64,000 nt of DNA from Capillidium heterosporum (lineage: Eukaryota > Entomophthoromycota > Entomophthoromycetes > Entomophthorales > Capillidiaceae), in contig WBMQ01000009.1 of NCBI GenBank assembly GCA_016630905.1, positions 434,001 to 498,000 on the forward strand. The letters run 5' to 3'. The position numbers and the translations under genes are program-made. The notes under the pieces are model-generated. The model ran no database searches. It was not told where the DNA came from and worked only from the letters and a program-made list of their open reading frames with translations. Every line of letters begins with the position of its first letter. Position 1 is the first letter of the stretch. Shown here one piece after another: positions 11,112 to 22,595 of the stretch.

Positions 11112-12740
11112 TTATTCCTTGGTGCTCAAAGCAATGTCATTGCTAACCTCACGAACAGCTTCCTCATCTTCCTTGGAGACGTACCAGAACTTGGAAAGTA
11201 AGATAAAAGAGATCAAGCCAGCTGTACCGATGGCGATGTAAATCCATTGTCGTGTGGCTGAGTTGTCAATGAGGTGAAGGGGGTACTCCAAAATTAGGAC
11301 GATATAATTACCTAGAGCTGAAGTCAGCAACCAGATTGAAGTGGAAGAAGCCTTCATCTGTCTACCAACCTGGGTATAGGCGAACTGAACGCCAATAGGT
11401 GATACCATAGCTTCCCCTAGAGACAAAAAGAACCACTGAGGAAGTTGGGCGGTGCCATTGATGCATTTGACACAGGAGATGGCAACTCCATCCTCCAATA
11501 CCTGAGAGTCGGCATTGGCGTTGACCGAATACTCAAGAATGACGGCTATGACGAAAGAGAAAACAATCAAAGCATAGCCCCAAATCATACGGGTGAGGAG
11601 GGGCATACGAATACCACGCTTTTCAAGCAAGGGGTAGACCCAGTAGGTGAGGATAGGGACTAAGATGATAATGAGGATGGAGTTGATATTGGAGCTAGCT
11701 TCGGTGGGCATGGGGATGAAGCCTAAAAATGTGTGCTCCATCTTCTCATACTGGTCCTGCCATTCGGTACCATTCTGATCGTATAGCATCCACATGAAGA
11801 TAATGGGAACGAACATGACGATTATTTTACCAAAGAGCCTAGTCTCCTCAACAAACTCGGCGCCGTATTCCTCATCGGCAAACTTTAACCAATGTCCTTT
11901 AGCCTGCCTCTCGGCAAGTGAAGCTTTACTATACTTGGAACGAGCGCTAAACGCGACCTTGCAGGCCTTCCAAGGTAGAAATTCACCTTGAGGGGGGACG
12001 ATGCGATAGTAGCGGTGGCCGAAGATGAAAACACCTAGCGCTATGGCGAAAAATCCGGTGGGAATAATGAAAGCGGCAAAGTAGCAATAGGATCCAAAAC
12101 ATTGAACGCCATCCTTGAGATAGGGGGTCAAGTACTGGGCAATTAAGGAACCGACGTTGATAGAGACGTAAAACAAGGCAAAGAATTTATCCATCAGTAA
12201 GGTTTGGGAAGGCAAGAACTGATCACCACCGTGGGCGGAGACACAGGGTTTTATACCACCGGCGCCGATAGCGATGAGTATAGCGGGGAAGATGTAGGAC
12301 CAGAAGGGATACTGACCATAGGGGGCCAAAAGTCCGTTGATCGAGAAGACGGAGAGTAACGCATTACCAATCAGATATATGACGGAGAAATAAACAATGG
12401 TATGGTATTTTCCCAAGAAGGAGTCGGAGAAGGCAGCTCCAACCAAGGGAAACATGTAGACCAAAGCGTTGAAGAGATGAGTCTGAGATTTAGCTACGTA
12501 GGCCTCCAAGCCGAACCCTGATTTCATATACTGATTCAACAGGTTCTTGATTCCGTAGTAGCAGAATCGTTCACAGAACTCGTTGGGTAGGATAAAGTAG
12601 ATGGCTTTGGGGAACTTGTTGACATTGGCCTGCAGTTTGACATCCAGCTCGGCGTTGATTATACGTTCCTGCTCGAGGAGCTGGCGTTCACGTTCGGTGA
12701 GATGCTCACCTAAACCATCGAGGGTTTTAATGTCTTCCAT
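11112..12740 (-). CDS. PTR2: POT-family proton-coupled oligopeptide transporter
   Basis: Intronless, 542 residues, with a dozen hydrophobic segments expected for a POT/PTR (MFS fold) di/tripeptide-H+ symporter of the plasma membrane. The diagnostic ExxER motif is present on the first helix (E54, E57, R58 in NEFCERFCYYGIKN), as is the second signature GAGGIKPCVSAHGGDQF. Its wording is closer to animal PepT proteins than to yeast Ptr2, but the large extracellular domain of PepT1 is absent; only a short loop with CVKCINGT lies between late helices. The N-terminal 45 residues are acidic and cytosolic in character. No neighbouring gene suggests a pathway. The family call is secure; substrate range is inferred. 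Confidence 0.9.
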   Translation of the reverse strand: MEDIKTLDGLGEHLTERERQLLEQERIINAELDVKLQANVNKFPKAIYFILPNEFCERFCYYGIKNLLNQYMKSGFGLEAYVAKSQTHLFNALVYMFPLVGAAFSDSFLGKYHTIVYFSVIYLIGNALLSVFSINGLLAPYGQYPFWSYIFPAILIAIGAGGIKPCVSAHGGDQFLPSQTLLMDKFFALFYVSINVGSLIAQYLTPYLKDGVQCFGSYCYFAAFIIPTGFFAIALGVFIFGHRYYRIVPPQGEFLPWKACKVAFSARSKYSKASLAERQAKGHWLKFADEEYGAEFVEETRLFGKIIVMFVPIIFMWMLYDQNGTEWQDQYEKMEHTFLGFIPMPTEASSNINSILIIILVPILTYWVYPLLEKRGIRMPLLTRMIWGYALIVFSFVIAVILEYSVNANADSQVLEDGVAISCVKCINGTAQLPQWFFLSLGEAMVSPIGVQFAYTQVGRQMKASSTSIWLLTSALGNYIVLILEYPLHLIDNSATRQWIYIAIGTAGLISFILLSKFWYVSKEDEEAVREVSNDIALSTKE

Positions 12741-14485
12741 AGTTCGAAAATTTTTGACTTGACTTTAAATTTGAGATTGGAATTTCCTTGGAGTTTATAT
12801 AGGAATATACTGTTGAAAATGGGTTTGTATAGCAGCGTTCCTATTACATAGGTAGCGGGATGATCAATTTCTCAATTAAAAGCCAACTCGGATATGACTC
12901 GCCTAATTCTTAATATAACTCTTTTGGTTCTACAGTTTGTAGGATGGAATCCAGGTCGAACTTGTAAATTACAGGGTTGCTATTTCGGCACTGCAGCTAG
13001 AGATAAGATCATTGCCTAAAGCTGTGGGGGAATACGTCAGCTTTCTTGATAGCAAATAGAGTATTTCCAGTATCTATACACTAACGCTTCCATTGGCTAA
13101 GAATATCTGCCCTTAAAAAGCTAAAGAGCTGATTTACAGTACTATTTTAAGGCTGGATGCCCATATATATATATCTAAAAAAACTCCACCTTTTGCTTTT
13201 TGGAATTTTAATTAACAAATATCCAAATTCAAACCTTTGGTAGCTCAAAAAGTTTGAAAGCTGATTGAAGATTAAAATTTTCGTATTATCTCTAAATTGG
13301 CCTTCTGCTTATTTGGTCAACGGAAAAAGGTATCTGTATGCAATTGGCGGGTGGCAATTTGATTTAAAGTGCCATGACTGCGTTTTATATTAGTATTACC
13401 ATCCTTCTCCCAAGTAATTGACAGATGTACTTTAATGGAAAGGAATCCAATAGTACGGACTTGTTGATATATATTGTTAGATTGAATATGCACTAAATTG
13501 CCCTACCTATCCGATTAAAAATTTTGCCTAAGGCTGACGAAAGAAATAGAGTTAATTGCGATGTACTTTAAGTTAGTTGGGAGTTTTGCTGATAGACGAA
13601 ATTTGTTGAGTTAGCTAAAGTGTACTTGAGCCACTAAAAACTGCTTCGTGGTATAATGTAGTTACTATATTGCTGTCTGAACTCTTTAGATTTGTAAGTA
13701 TGGGTTGGTTATCATCGTCTTCATCTATCGGCTTATAGCTCGATTAGATTATGATACGACTGCTTTCACTACACTCTTGTTCCAACATGTATATAAATAA
13801 TAAAACTTAACTAGCATCTATCTACAAGAAATAAGATCTCAAAGATGCACTTAATAGTTCCGAATTGACTGATCCTAGCTAGCTACTTCAACTATTCTAT
13901 AGTTTAATTAATTCGAAAATTTGGGCACAATTTATCAAGACGAACTCTAAAACATCATTCCATGCCATTCCATGCCATTCAATCCAGCCATCCCTAACAA
14001 TCTCCTGGCCTAATAAACTTGTCTTTACTTATATCATATTTCAAATGAAAGCATATTGGTCCCATCATATATTTTGACAGAATTCTTGTTGATTTTTATA
14101 TTTTCCAAATCGGGTAAAATCAAAGCTATTCCAATTTATTACCTCCAGCTTAGTACCAAGATATACTGTACCAATCCTTTCGTCGCCCTATCTAATAGAA
14201 GGTAAAGACAAAGTATATCTTCATAGCATGCCTAATATTCCTAGCTACAGTTAGCTCATTAACCTTTAAATTTCAACTACGGTCTACGGATGTATTGAGG
14301 AATCTAAAAAGCATTCCCTTATTTGAACTGATAATAAATTTGTAGGCAATAAATTGGATGTGCTGGAACTTATTGAAACTGCCTTGTTAGAATAAGAACA
14401 GAAAATGGATTCCAAATACAGTATGAGCAGTTTGCAAAGTTCGAAAATACATCTTTCGTTCAAAGTAGTTACATAGTTAGTAGAT
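12741..14485. other. Intergenic, no gene seen
   Basis: About 1.7 kb of AT-rich DNA between two divergent genes. It contains a tiny direct repeat (ccatgccatt, twice near 13962-13980) and no recognisable coding or RNA gene. Confidence 0.4.
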
Positions 14486-15660
14486 ATGGGAAGAGATAGG
14501 CTGCAGGAGTTCAAGGTACAGCTTTGGACTGTGGATAATCGACTAACGAATTTCGTAGGATAAAGCTTCCAAAAATGCCAAGGAAAATGATACCAACGAG
14601 GAGACCAAGCCGTTATTCTCAGCCTTAATAGAAAACTTTGAAGATGAGGAGAGTGAACAAGACTTGCAGATGCGAGAAGCTGTATCCAACTCTAGGGTTT
14701 TAGCTTCATTTTTTGAAGAGGTATCTTTTTAGTTTAATAATTTATGCATTTAGAACTAACTTTCAACTTTGCAAATGTAGGTCGAAGTTATCCAATACGA
14801 AATAACGAAATTTGCTGACATGAGTAAGAATTTACAAACGCTGAGGCACAAAGACTTGCATGGGGAACCCCAAAATCAAAGAGGTACTTGTAAATTTCGA
14901 CAAAGCTAATTCAAAATAGAGTTGAGCGATTTGGAAGAGATAGTCAAGGTATCGATGTCAGTTGTCAAGAAAAAGTTATACGGTAAACTTATTTTTAACA
15001 CAGTTAGCTTATTTTTATAAAAGCTCTTACCATCTACTGCAACAAGATACCCTGTTCCCCAGGCGATGCTCACATACGAAAGAGTCAAGTAACTTAACCA
15101 CCTTTTAAAAATCTAACATGTACTAGATGTCCGCTCTCAAGAAGAAATTCCTCAATCGTCTGGAAGCTTACCAGAAAATGGAGGTGGCTTACAAATCGGC
15201 CCTCAAATCCAACTTGACACGACAGTATCGTATTGCCAACCCTTCAGCTACCGACCAAGAACTGGAGCTAGCCATCGACAGTGGCGACTCCAACTTCTTT
15301 ACGGTAGGTACCTCCCAATTTGTAGCTGGACAGCAGGTACTCCAACAGGTACAGGGCCGGCATTTAGCTATCAAAAACATCGAGAAGAGTTTAATTGAGC
15401 TACATACGCTGTACGTCGACATGCAGAACTTGATGGAGATCCAAGATCAGTTGATAGATAATATTGAGGATAGTATTAATACGACAGAAACTAACATGCA
15501 GACTACTAATGTCGACTTGGATGCTGCCGTCAAGTCTTCTAAGAGGTCTAGGAAGATGAAGATTATGTTGGCAATGGCGGCTACTGTTATATTGTTGGGT
15601 ATAGCACTTTCAGTGGGTCTGTCTATATATTCAAAGGTCAAACCGGCTCCGGAGTCGTAA
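14486..15660 (+). CDS. SSO1: Plasma-membrane syntaxin (Sso1/2 type t-SNARE)
   Basis: Six exons: 14486-14515, 14559-14720, 14781-14883, 14920-14982, 15024-15088, 15127-15660. They join to 318 residues. Sso syntaxins pair with Sec9 and Snc v-SNAREs to drive exocytic vesicle fusion at the plasma membrane. The N-terminal half is helical and charged (Habc-like). The SNARE motif includes LYVDMQNLMEIQDQLIDNIE, with the zero-layer Gln at about residue 247. A C-terminal anchor spans about residues 290-311, followed by a short lumenal tail. Introns are 36-60 nt and GT-AG; the last ends TACTAG just before an in-frame ATG, so the last exon alone also forms an open frame of 177 codons. The family is secure; orthology to Sso specifically is likely. 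Confidence 0.88.
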
Positions 15661-16491
15661 ACTTTGTTGAAGGCTTGTTATTTACACACTTTATCAACTT
15701 ATTTTCAAGTATCCATTCTATGCAAAGAACTTTTTATCTATTAAACCTCTAAGTTATTTTCTATCTATTTGACTTGCCCTTGGTTGGTTTTAGCTGAAGT
15801 AAATATAGTTGGTCTACGATAGCAAAATCTCTACCTTTAGATTTGTTATCTGTTAATGATATAGAATGGCTTGCACTGCTAAAATTTGCAAAGCTGATTT
15901 ATACAACCCATCACTTGAGTAACTTCGTACTACACCTCTACACCTACTACATTCAAAATAAAATAAATAAATACGATATACAGTTTACAGCTGACACACC
16001 TCCTTCCTTCAATGCTCGATTACATACAAAAGTAGAGAAGTTTGGTAAGGGCGACGGAATATAAAAAGTTGATATCATCCCTCAATTTGATCAAGCATTT
16101 TAGGTTGTAATCCACCTACAATAAATCCTACTCAATTTTACTTCTATCCATATAATTATTCTTCAGTTATATCAATAAGATGTTTCCATACATTTGTAAA
16201 TAACCTATTCAAAGATATGCTTTTAACGAACTTGATGAAAAGTACTTTAGGAACTTTCAAGAAAAGCTTTATGGGACTCATTTCATAGCAACTCAACTTG
16301 GTAAAGTTAAATGTGGGGTAAGCTTATAAATTTTAAAATTTCTGGGCCATCTATGGGATATTGGTATAAGGTTTTTGGAAGCCAAAATTGTTCATTAGTT
16401 TTCATTTTGGTACTTCGATCAACCTTTATTTCATTTTATACAACACTGCCTTCATTACTTTTAATATAATATTCTATTCCAGCGATTCTAT
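15661..16491. other. Intergenic, no gene seen
   Basis: AT-rich spacer between the syntaxin and the first membrane-protein paralogue. A 73-codon frame at 15843-16064 has no features supporting it. Confidence 0.4.
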
Positions 16492-17416
16492 ATGAAGGAT
16501 ATGAAGTTCATCTCTATAAAAACTCAACTCAAGACTTTGGTAGAGACCAACGACTACGACGGTCTAGCTTCTGTACAGTCCCATTTCATGGCACCCATAT
16601 ACTTTCTAATAATAAGGCTGCTGTTAACTATCTACCTATTTGTTGCCTTACTGATCCAAGCTGTTAACTTTGACCGACCTATTGTAAGTTACTTCTTCGA
16701 TCTCAGCAGTTTTAGTTACCTAAGTTTATTGATCTATATATTGGTAAATTATAAATATACATATATATACTAACTTTATGTGTATTTAATCTAGATAACT
16801 ACCTGGTTCTCTATAAAACACAACCTAATCAAACAGAAGCTGTACATCCCCTTTGAAACCAAAATATCTATATTCAAAGTAGCCTACCTATACCTATATT
16901 CGAGTGTTGTGTTGATCAACCCACTGTTAACTATCTACTACTTTATCGACCTATTCTCCATAGCAAATTTCCAATCCGATATAAAACTAAATCAATTTCT
17001 AAATTTGAGTTACTATGTAGTTACTACAGGTGTGGTCCTCATCGAAATATTAATTGGTTGTAATCCTTTGTACCTATCCTACCTTCCAATCGCTTTACTG
17101 TTGTTGCTGCTGTTTATTCCTTTCAGTATACTCATTCATAACATGTAAGTTTTATTAGCATTACTATACAGAACTCTAACATATCTATTGAAAATATAGA
17201 TACGGTATATGGAACTATAGATATATGAACTACATCGATCATCCCAAACAATTCGGTATAATGGTAGTGATAGTAATAGTTAGTAGTATCGTTTGGTACC
17301 TGATAGCTTACTTATTGCACGATGGAAGGGATCGGTTTGCTAGACACTTCAAGTTGCGAACCCCACAGTTACATAGATTGTCTCTACATAAGACCAATAC
17401 GTCGAGTGACTTTTAA
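16492..17416 (+). CDS. Multi-pass membrane protein, tandem paralogue 1
   Basis: Three exons: 16492-16743, 16795-17144, 17200-17416. They join to 272 residues; introns are 51 and 55 nt, the first with TACTAAC. About six hydrophobic segments. The second half has the order LIEILIGCNPLYLSYLP, a long hydrophobic run, then YGIWNYRYMNYID, a last helix and a short basic-polar tail. This order recalls the rolling-stone/AIG1-like membrane families, but I cannot confirm membership by eye. The gene at 18924-19788 is a clear paralogue with both introns at the same positions and phases. Function unknown; it could act in lipid-ester metabolism if the AIG1 resemblance holds. Confidence 0.75.
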
Positions 17417-18923
17417 TCAAGTAGGTTGGATCTCGTTGTTTTTTGTGTAAAATAATTCGGTTGTATTGTTCTAATTAGATAAGAAATAAAAGTTAGACTT
17501 ATAGTTGTAGTTCATTTATGTGTAGATGATGTTGGATGATATCGTAATCATCTCTATTTTTCAATACTTCGAAGATGAACTTTATAGTCACTGCCAATAA
17601 TTGATATTTCAATCTATTTCAAAGGTATATAGCGTATTCATCAATAATGTCAAGGTCTTGTATCAATAAGTAGTGTAGAGTTTTGAGAAATTTCACTATA
17701 AAAGATGCCAATATCTGCCTTTTAAAGATACTAATATTAATTTGAAACTAATACTATCTTCTACTTTTTAATAGCCTTAAGCAGGGGTACAGCAGAAGAT
17801 TTTAGCACTACTACAAAAGCCTAAAGACTCAGCATGCTGGTAGCTGGAAAGCCATGTATCTTTTAAGACGTAGGCTAGGCAGTTTCCTCAAATGAACGCG
17901 TCACTTTCCAGCTTACCCTTGTATACGTTGATTTATAATGGAGCAGAATAAACTGTTGGAGCCTTCTTTGAGTACTCTTAGTTAGAGCTTCATCGCACCT
18001 ATCCGAAAAGTGTAATTCTGTTTAGATGTAATCCAAAAAATATCACCAAACCAGCTTTTCAAATATTAGTTACAAGCCCATTCGAAAATTGGTTTGAGCT
18101 TTTCCGAATCTATAATAGTGATGGTCTAATGTCATAAAGTTTAGCTATCCTACAAAAGATATTTAGATATTTTGAGTAAAGAAATATTATAATGATTTAG
18201 AAATTTTAATCTACAAATAACCATATGGAATTATTGCATCCTTTTCGATTACCAATACCCCACCGATAGACATTGAAAGATGGGGTAATGGCAATATATC
18301 TCCAACTCAAATATATGTGATCTCAAAGTTCCCAAGTATGGAATTGATTATGGTGTTGCAACTTCTCTATCTATAAATCCAGTTGATGATGATGATGCTT
18401 TTCACCTTTATCTATAATTCTAAGCAAACTTAGCTACATTATATTTGATTTCATGGAAAATTTCATCACTCACCAATATATACACTATATTTACACTACC
18501 TAAAAAGCTTTTCTACCAAATATGGTATTATTTGGCCTGTTTTGTAACTGCCGATTTAATAGCAATCTACAAATTTAAGTAACTTTTCATTTAATATTTA
18601 ACATCTTAAATCGAATATCTAAGTAAAACTACGTAAAATTTGTAGATTACTGGCAAACCGATAGTTGAAAAATGAGCCTATTGCTATATACTTTAGTAGT
18701 TAGCTGTGCTAATCACTGGAGGTCAGTTTCACTCTCATAGACAAATAATTCAAATTAGCTAAAGCACAAACATCTGTAAAACTTCAAGGATATCAAGTTT
18801 AAAATCTCTGGATAAGTCGAATAACCCCATATTATCTTTATTATTTTCCTAGTGCTTTACAACATATACCTACTATCAATTTAAACAATATTGTCTTTAC
18901 CTACTTTCATCTTCACCACTTCG
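17417..18923. other. Intergenic between tandem paralogues
   Basis: About 1.5 kb of AT-rich DNA with no recognisable gene, RNA or long repeat. Confidence 0.4.
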
Positions 18924-19788
18924 ATGCTCTCCACTAAACCCAGTTTCATAAACCTGTTTACTACGACTGAAGGTTGTAACAGTTTAGCTTCCATACAATC
19001 AAAATTCATACCATCCTCAGTTTTACTGGCAATACGACTTCTAACAACTACTTATCTCTTAATAGTTTTAATTATAAACATTGTAGTATATTGGGATCAA
19101 CCTTTAAGCCACGTTATCTATCTGACAAACCTAAGTTTCTATGGGTTAGTCGCCTACATGTTAGTAAGTAGAAATTCAATAGTACATATATAAATGTTGA
19201 AATTTTAGATCACCACCTGGTTTACTTTGAGGTACAACGTATCTAGATCCTACGTGCCGTTTGAATCAAAACACCGATATTTACATTGCACGTACAATTG
19301 GTTGTATTCTACCGTCGTGATGGCATGTCCCTTAGTGACAAGTGTATATTTCTGCCTAGTTTTTTCAACCCAAAGTCCGAGCCAAGACACTTCGTTGCAT
19401 CGATTTTTGGATTTCAGTTTCCACGCCATCAACACCTTGGCAATCCTAACCGAAATTATATTGGGAAGTAATAGGTTGTATATCGTGTATTTACCGATTG
19501 CAACATTTACCTTGTTGCTCTTCCTACCGTATAGTATAGTAATACATCAGATGTAATAGCTTTGTAGAAATTTATTAGACCTAATTTTTATCACCTAGTT
19601 ACAGCATATGGAACTACAAGTTCTTGGACTATGAGAAAGATCCTGCTTATTTCGGAATTATAATAGCTGCAACTGCTGTAAGTAGTATAGTTTGGTATTT
19701 GATTGCTTTTCTTTTGCATAGATTGAGAGATAAAGTCGCTTATTACTTCAATACGAGAACTTTAGCCTTTGATGAAGTTGGAGTTTGA
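18924..19788 (+). CDS. Multi-pass membrane protein, tandem paralogue 2
   Basis: Three exons: 18924-19163, 19209-19552, 19599-19788. They join to 257 residues. Start chosen at the ATG giving MLSTKPSFINLF, since no ATG precedes it in frame. Intron positions and phases (0 and 2) match those of 16492-17416. Shared stretches are LASIQSxF near the N-terminus, ITTWF at the start of exon 2, LTEIILGSNRLYIVYLPIA, IWNYKFLDY and a final helix SSIVWYLIAFLLH. This copy keeps HAINTLAILTEIILG, an HxxN arrangement seen in rolling-stone-like proteins, where paralogue 1 has YYVVTTG. The pair is diverged, so the duplication is old. Product role unknown. Confidence 0.75.
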
Positions 19789-20157
19789 AGTTAAGGCGGA
19801 TAAGGGTTCCTAACAGTTGTTAGAGCTTTCTTAGTATAACCACCTATTGGAAATATAAAGTGGGTTAATTGTAAGTTAAAAATAGTGCTTAAAAGCAAAC
19901 AAATGTATATTTTCTTATACCATATATTTAACTTTTTCTAATAAAGTATAGTTTGAACTAGTTAAGCTTTTATACTAAAGTAAATCAAAAATAACGTATA
20001 TATATGAATAAATCTAATGTTAATTATATAATAGCCTTGATTATTGCAATTCCTATTATTAGGTTATAAGCCTGTTCCTTTTCCCTACTAACCTTCCTAT
20101 ATTTCAATTTCTTGATTTATAACTACTTCTGGTTATGGATCTATTCTACCTATTAAG
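19789..20157. other. Intergenic, no gene seen
   Basis: Short AT-rich spacer between membrane paralogue 2 and the LTR-like element. Confidence 0.4.
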
Positions 20158-21615
20158 TATTGACTGGTCAATCCCATCAAGTAGTTAATCACTGACTTGG
20201 GCTTCAAATCAAGTGGATTCAATCGAACTTGGCGGGTCCTTTGGCATGGAACATGATATGTGTGTTGCATTATAGGCTGTCTAATATAGATGCAGCGATT
20301 ACTTTGCAATCAATAGCCATATTAAAAACTCAACTCCTTCAAAATTTTTACTCAAACTAATCCAAACTTAAATATATAATCCAGAAGAGCTTAAAAAGAA
20401 AAACCTCAAAACAACTCTAATAAAATAATTTAGAAGTTTTCTTTTTCTCCCTGATGAAAATGATTCAGAAGACCCTTTTCCTTCTCTATCTCTCTTTGCT
20501 CTCCTCTTTTATTCCTCTCATTCCTCTTTCTCGAGCTTCGTTATATATACCTGTAGCTTAGAAGTAAGACATAACTTGGAGGCCTGCAAGTAGATCCTTT
20601 TCCAATGAGGTTGTTGGGAAGCGTCCACTAAGAGTACTTACCAGTAGGAGTTAGCCAGGCAGCAACAGTAGCCAGTGCTCCATAAAGGTTAAAGAAGTTG
20701 GCACAAAGGTTATACAAGGAGGAAACTTGTGCCTGGAGTCTGATCCAGAGGCGGTGAGCAGATAGGAATACTCCGATCGTAGCCATGAGGCTAAGAAACG
20801 TAGTCAAATTTATTGATTTAAATTGAGTTCTAAGATTCGATTCAGGTTAGTGCAACTCTCGGCCTTTGAAGAATGGAAATTCTCAGTTCTAAATTATACT
20901 ATACAGAGAGTCTATACTATGCCAATAGAAATAGGAAATATCAAATGATTCAAGATGTTTATTTAATAATTACTTACTCTACTACTAAGTTCACCGTGGG
21001 CCTTATATAGGTGGTTTGTATTTAGTAGTAAATATTCTAGATACTAGTGATTAGTGTTCATCTAAGCTCCAGTATCAAAATCCATTGGGTTCTTCTGGAA
21101 GATAATCATTAACTTTAGGGAGTGCAAGGATTGAGAAGTAATCAGTACGAAGTTAATCACTTAATTCCTGCTAAAAGGGAGAATTTCTAAACTTAATAAG
21201 AGAATATTGACTGGTTGTCTAAGTCTGGAATATAACTTGAATTCAGAGTATGGAGTGAAACTACAGCTGGTTTAGGAATATTTCCTTACAGAGGTGGAGG
21301 ATTTGTATCTCGGTTGCAATTATCTACCCCAGCAGTTAGGACTCACTTTATCTGCAGAACAGCAATCAGAGAACCTGAAATCAAGTCTAAACCAAGCCTA
21401 CATTCTTGATAGGAAATCGATCTCAGGTAAGATAAGCAAACTGATAATTGATTAAAATAATAAGAAATGGATGGGCAGCAATTTAAAGCACAGGAAAAAG
21501 ATAAAATATGTAACCCAAAGCACATTATCAATCAGTAGTACAAATACGGGTTACCTACAAAAATAAGAATAGTACAATATTCAATATATGATTTAGCTAG
21601 AAAGCTAAGTTGACA
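20158..21615. mobile_element. LTR-like element, long copy
   Basis: Its ends match a second copy at 52184-52794: both begin T(G/A)TTGACTGGTCA and end GCTAAGTTGACA. Internal blocks align in order, such as CTAATATAGATGC near the left end, GTxGATxCTTTTCCAA in the middle and AAGATAAAATA/ACCCAAAG near the right end. Five bases on each side (TTAAG left, ATAAG right) differ at one position, consistent with an aged target-site duplication. No gag or pol frame is present, so it is read as a solo LTR or relic. It is about 850 bp longer than the other copy because of extra DNA in its middle (roughly 20640-21480). Confidence 0.6.
20642..20786 (-). other. Coding-like exon inside the LTR-like element
   Basis: In the extra middle part of the long LTR copy, the minus strand has an ATG followed by 48 open codons of mixed, coding-like composition (begins MATIGVFLSAHRLW, hydrophobic middle) ending exactly at a strong donor, GTAAGT (20641-20636). 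No downstream exon could be chosen. It may be a fragment of a host gene captured by or fused to the element, or an unannotated first exon. I do not recognise it. Confidence 0.3.
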
Positions 21616-22595
21616 ATAAGTAAAACTAAAAGAAAAAATAATTAGGTTTATAGCCTAGTAATAGAAATTATAATAATTAAAGTTACTACACTAAATTTAA
21701 CTTATATTACTAGTTGCTATATACCTTGGATCTTAAGTTCAGCAAGCTAAAAAGATTATTAGGCTGGTTTTTTAAAAGAATCTTTAAAAGGTTTATTAAT
21801 ATAATAGTTAAAATTGATATATAGTTAAATAAATAGAATTAAGTGCACTAAGGCTTAACTCAATGCCTTATAAGTTTATTTTAAAAGGTCATCTACTTAT
21901 GCCTGTCTATATCGTGATACGACATTATAAATATTAGGGCTAATTATAATATTCTATATCTTGTAACCTTAAGCCCATAAGGAGTACCCAACTACAATAC
22001 AAGCGTTGCTATTTTCAACCCTTTAGTTCGAAAAGCCCATCCCTAAACATTCTATACGCAATCTCCAATAACCAGTTGTAAAATATATAGCCATTTCAAG
22101 GTACTTGGGGTTACTGCTCGATTTATAGTTAACTTTACTTTAGAGATAGTTTTACCTGCAAAGTTTTCATAACAATCCAATAAAACTAAATGTTCCTCAA
22201 GTATGGTTTGTTCGTAATCTATAGTTCTCCAGAATTTATACCATAATTGGTATTGGAAAAGTCAAAACTAACTTATAAACCAATTATAAGCTTCTCAAGA
22301 GGCTTATGGTTCGAAAAGTAGGTAGATGCAAAAGTTATACTCAACACCAACCAATCAATTTGAAGATTTAAGGAAGGGGATTTGAAATGTAACCTCAACG
22401 GTAGTCGCTTTACTTGGACTCAACTATCGGATTATAAATTGAAGAGGTAAGGAAACTACTCTACTACTTTTATTAGGGTATAGATCCGCTTCTATTAGAG
22501 CTGCAGTTTATAGTTCCAAAGTCGAATCAGGTTTTTGTTATAGCTAGCGCCCACCTCCAACATCTTGTTTTCATTTCGATATAAAAACTTCAACT
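21616..22595. other. Intergenic, no gene seen
   Basis: AT-rich DNA upstream of the TMEM164-like gene; no supported feature. Confidence 0.4.
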
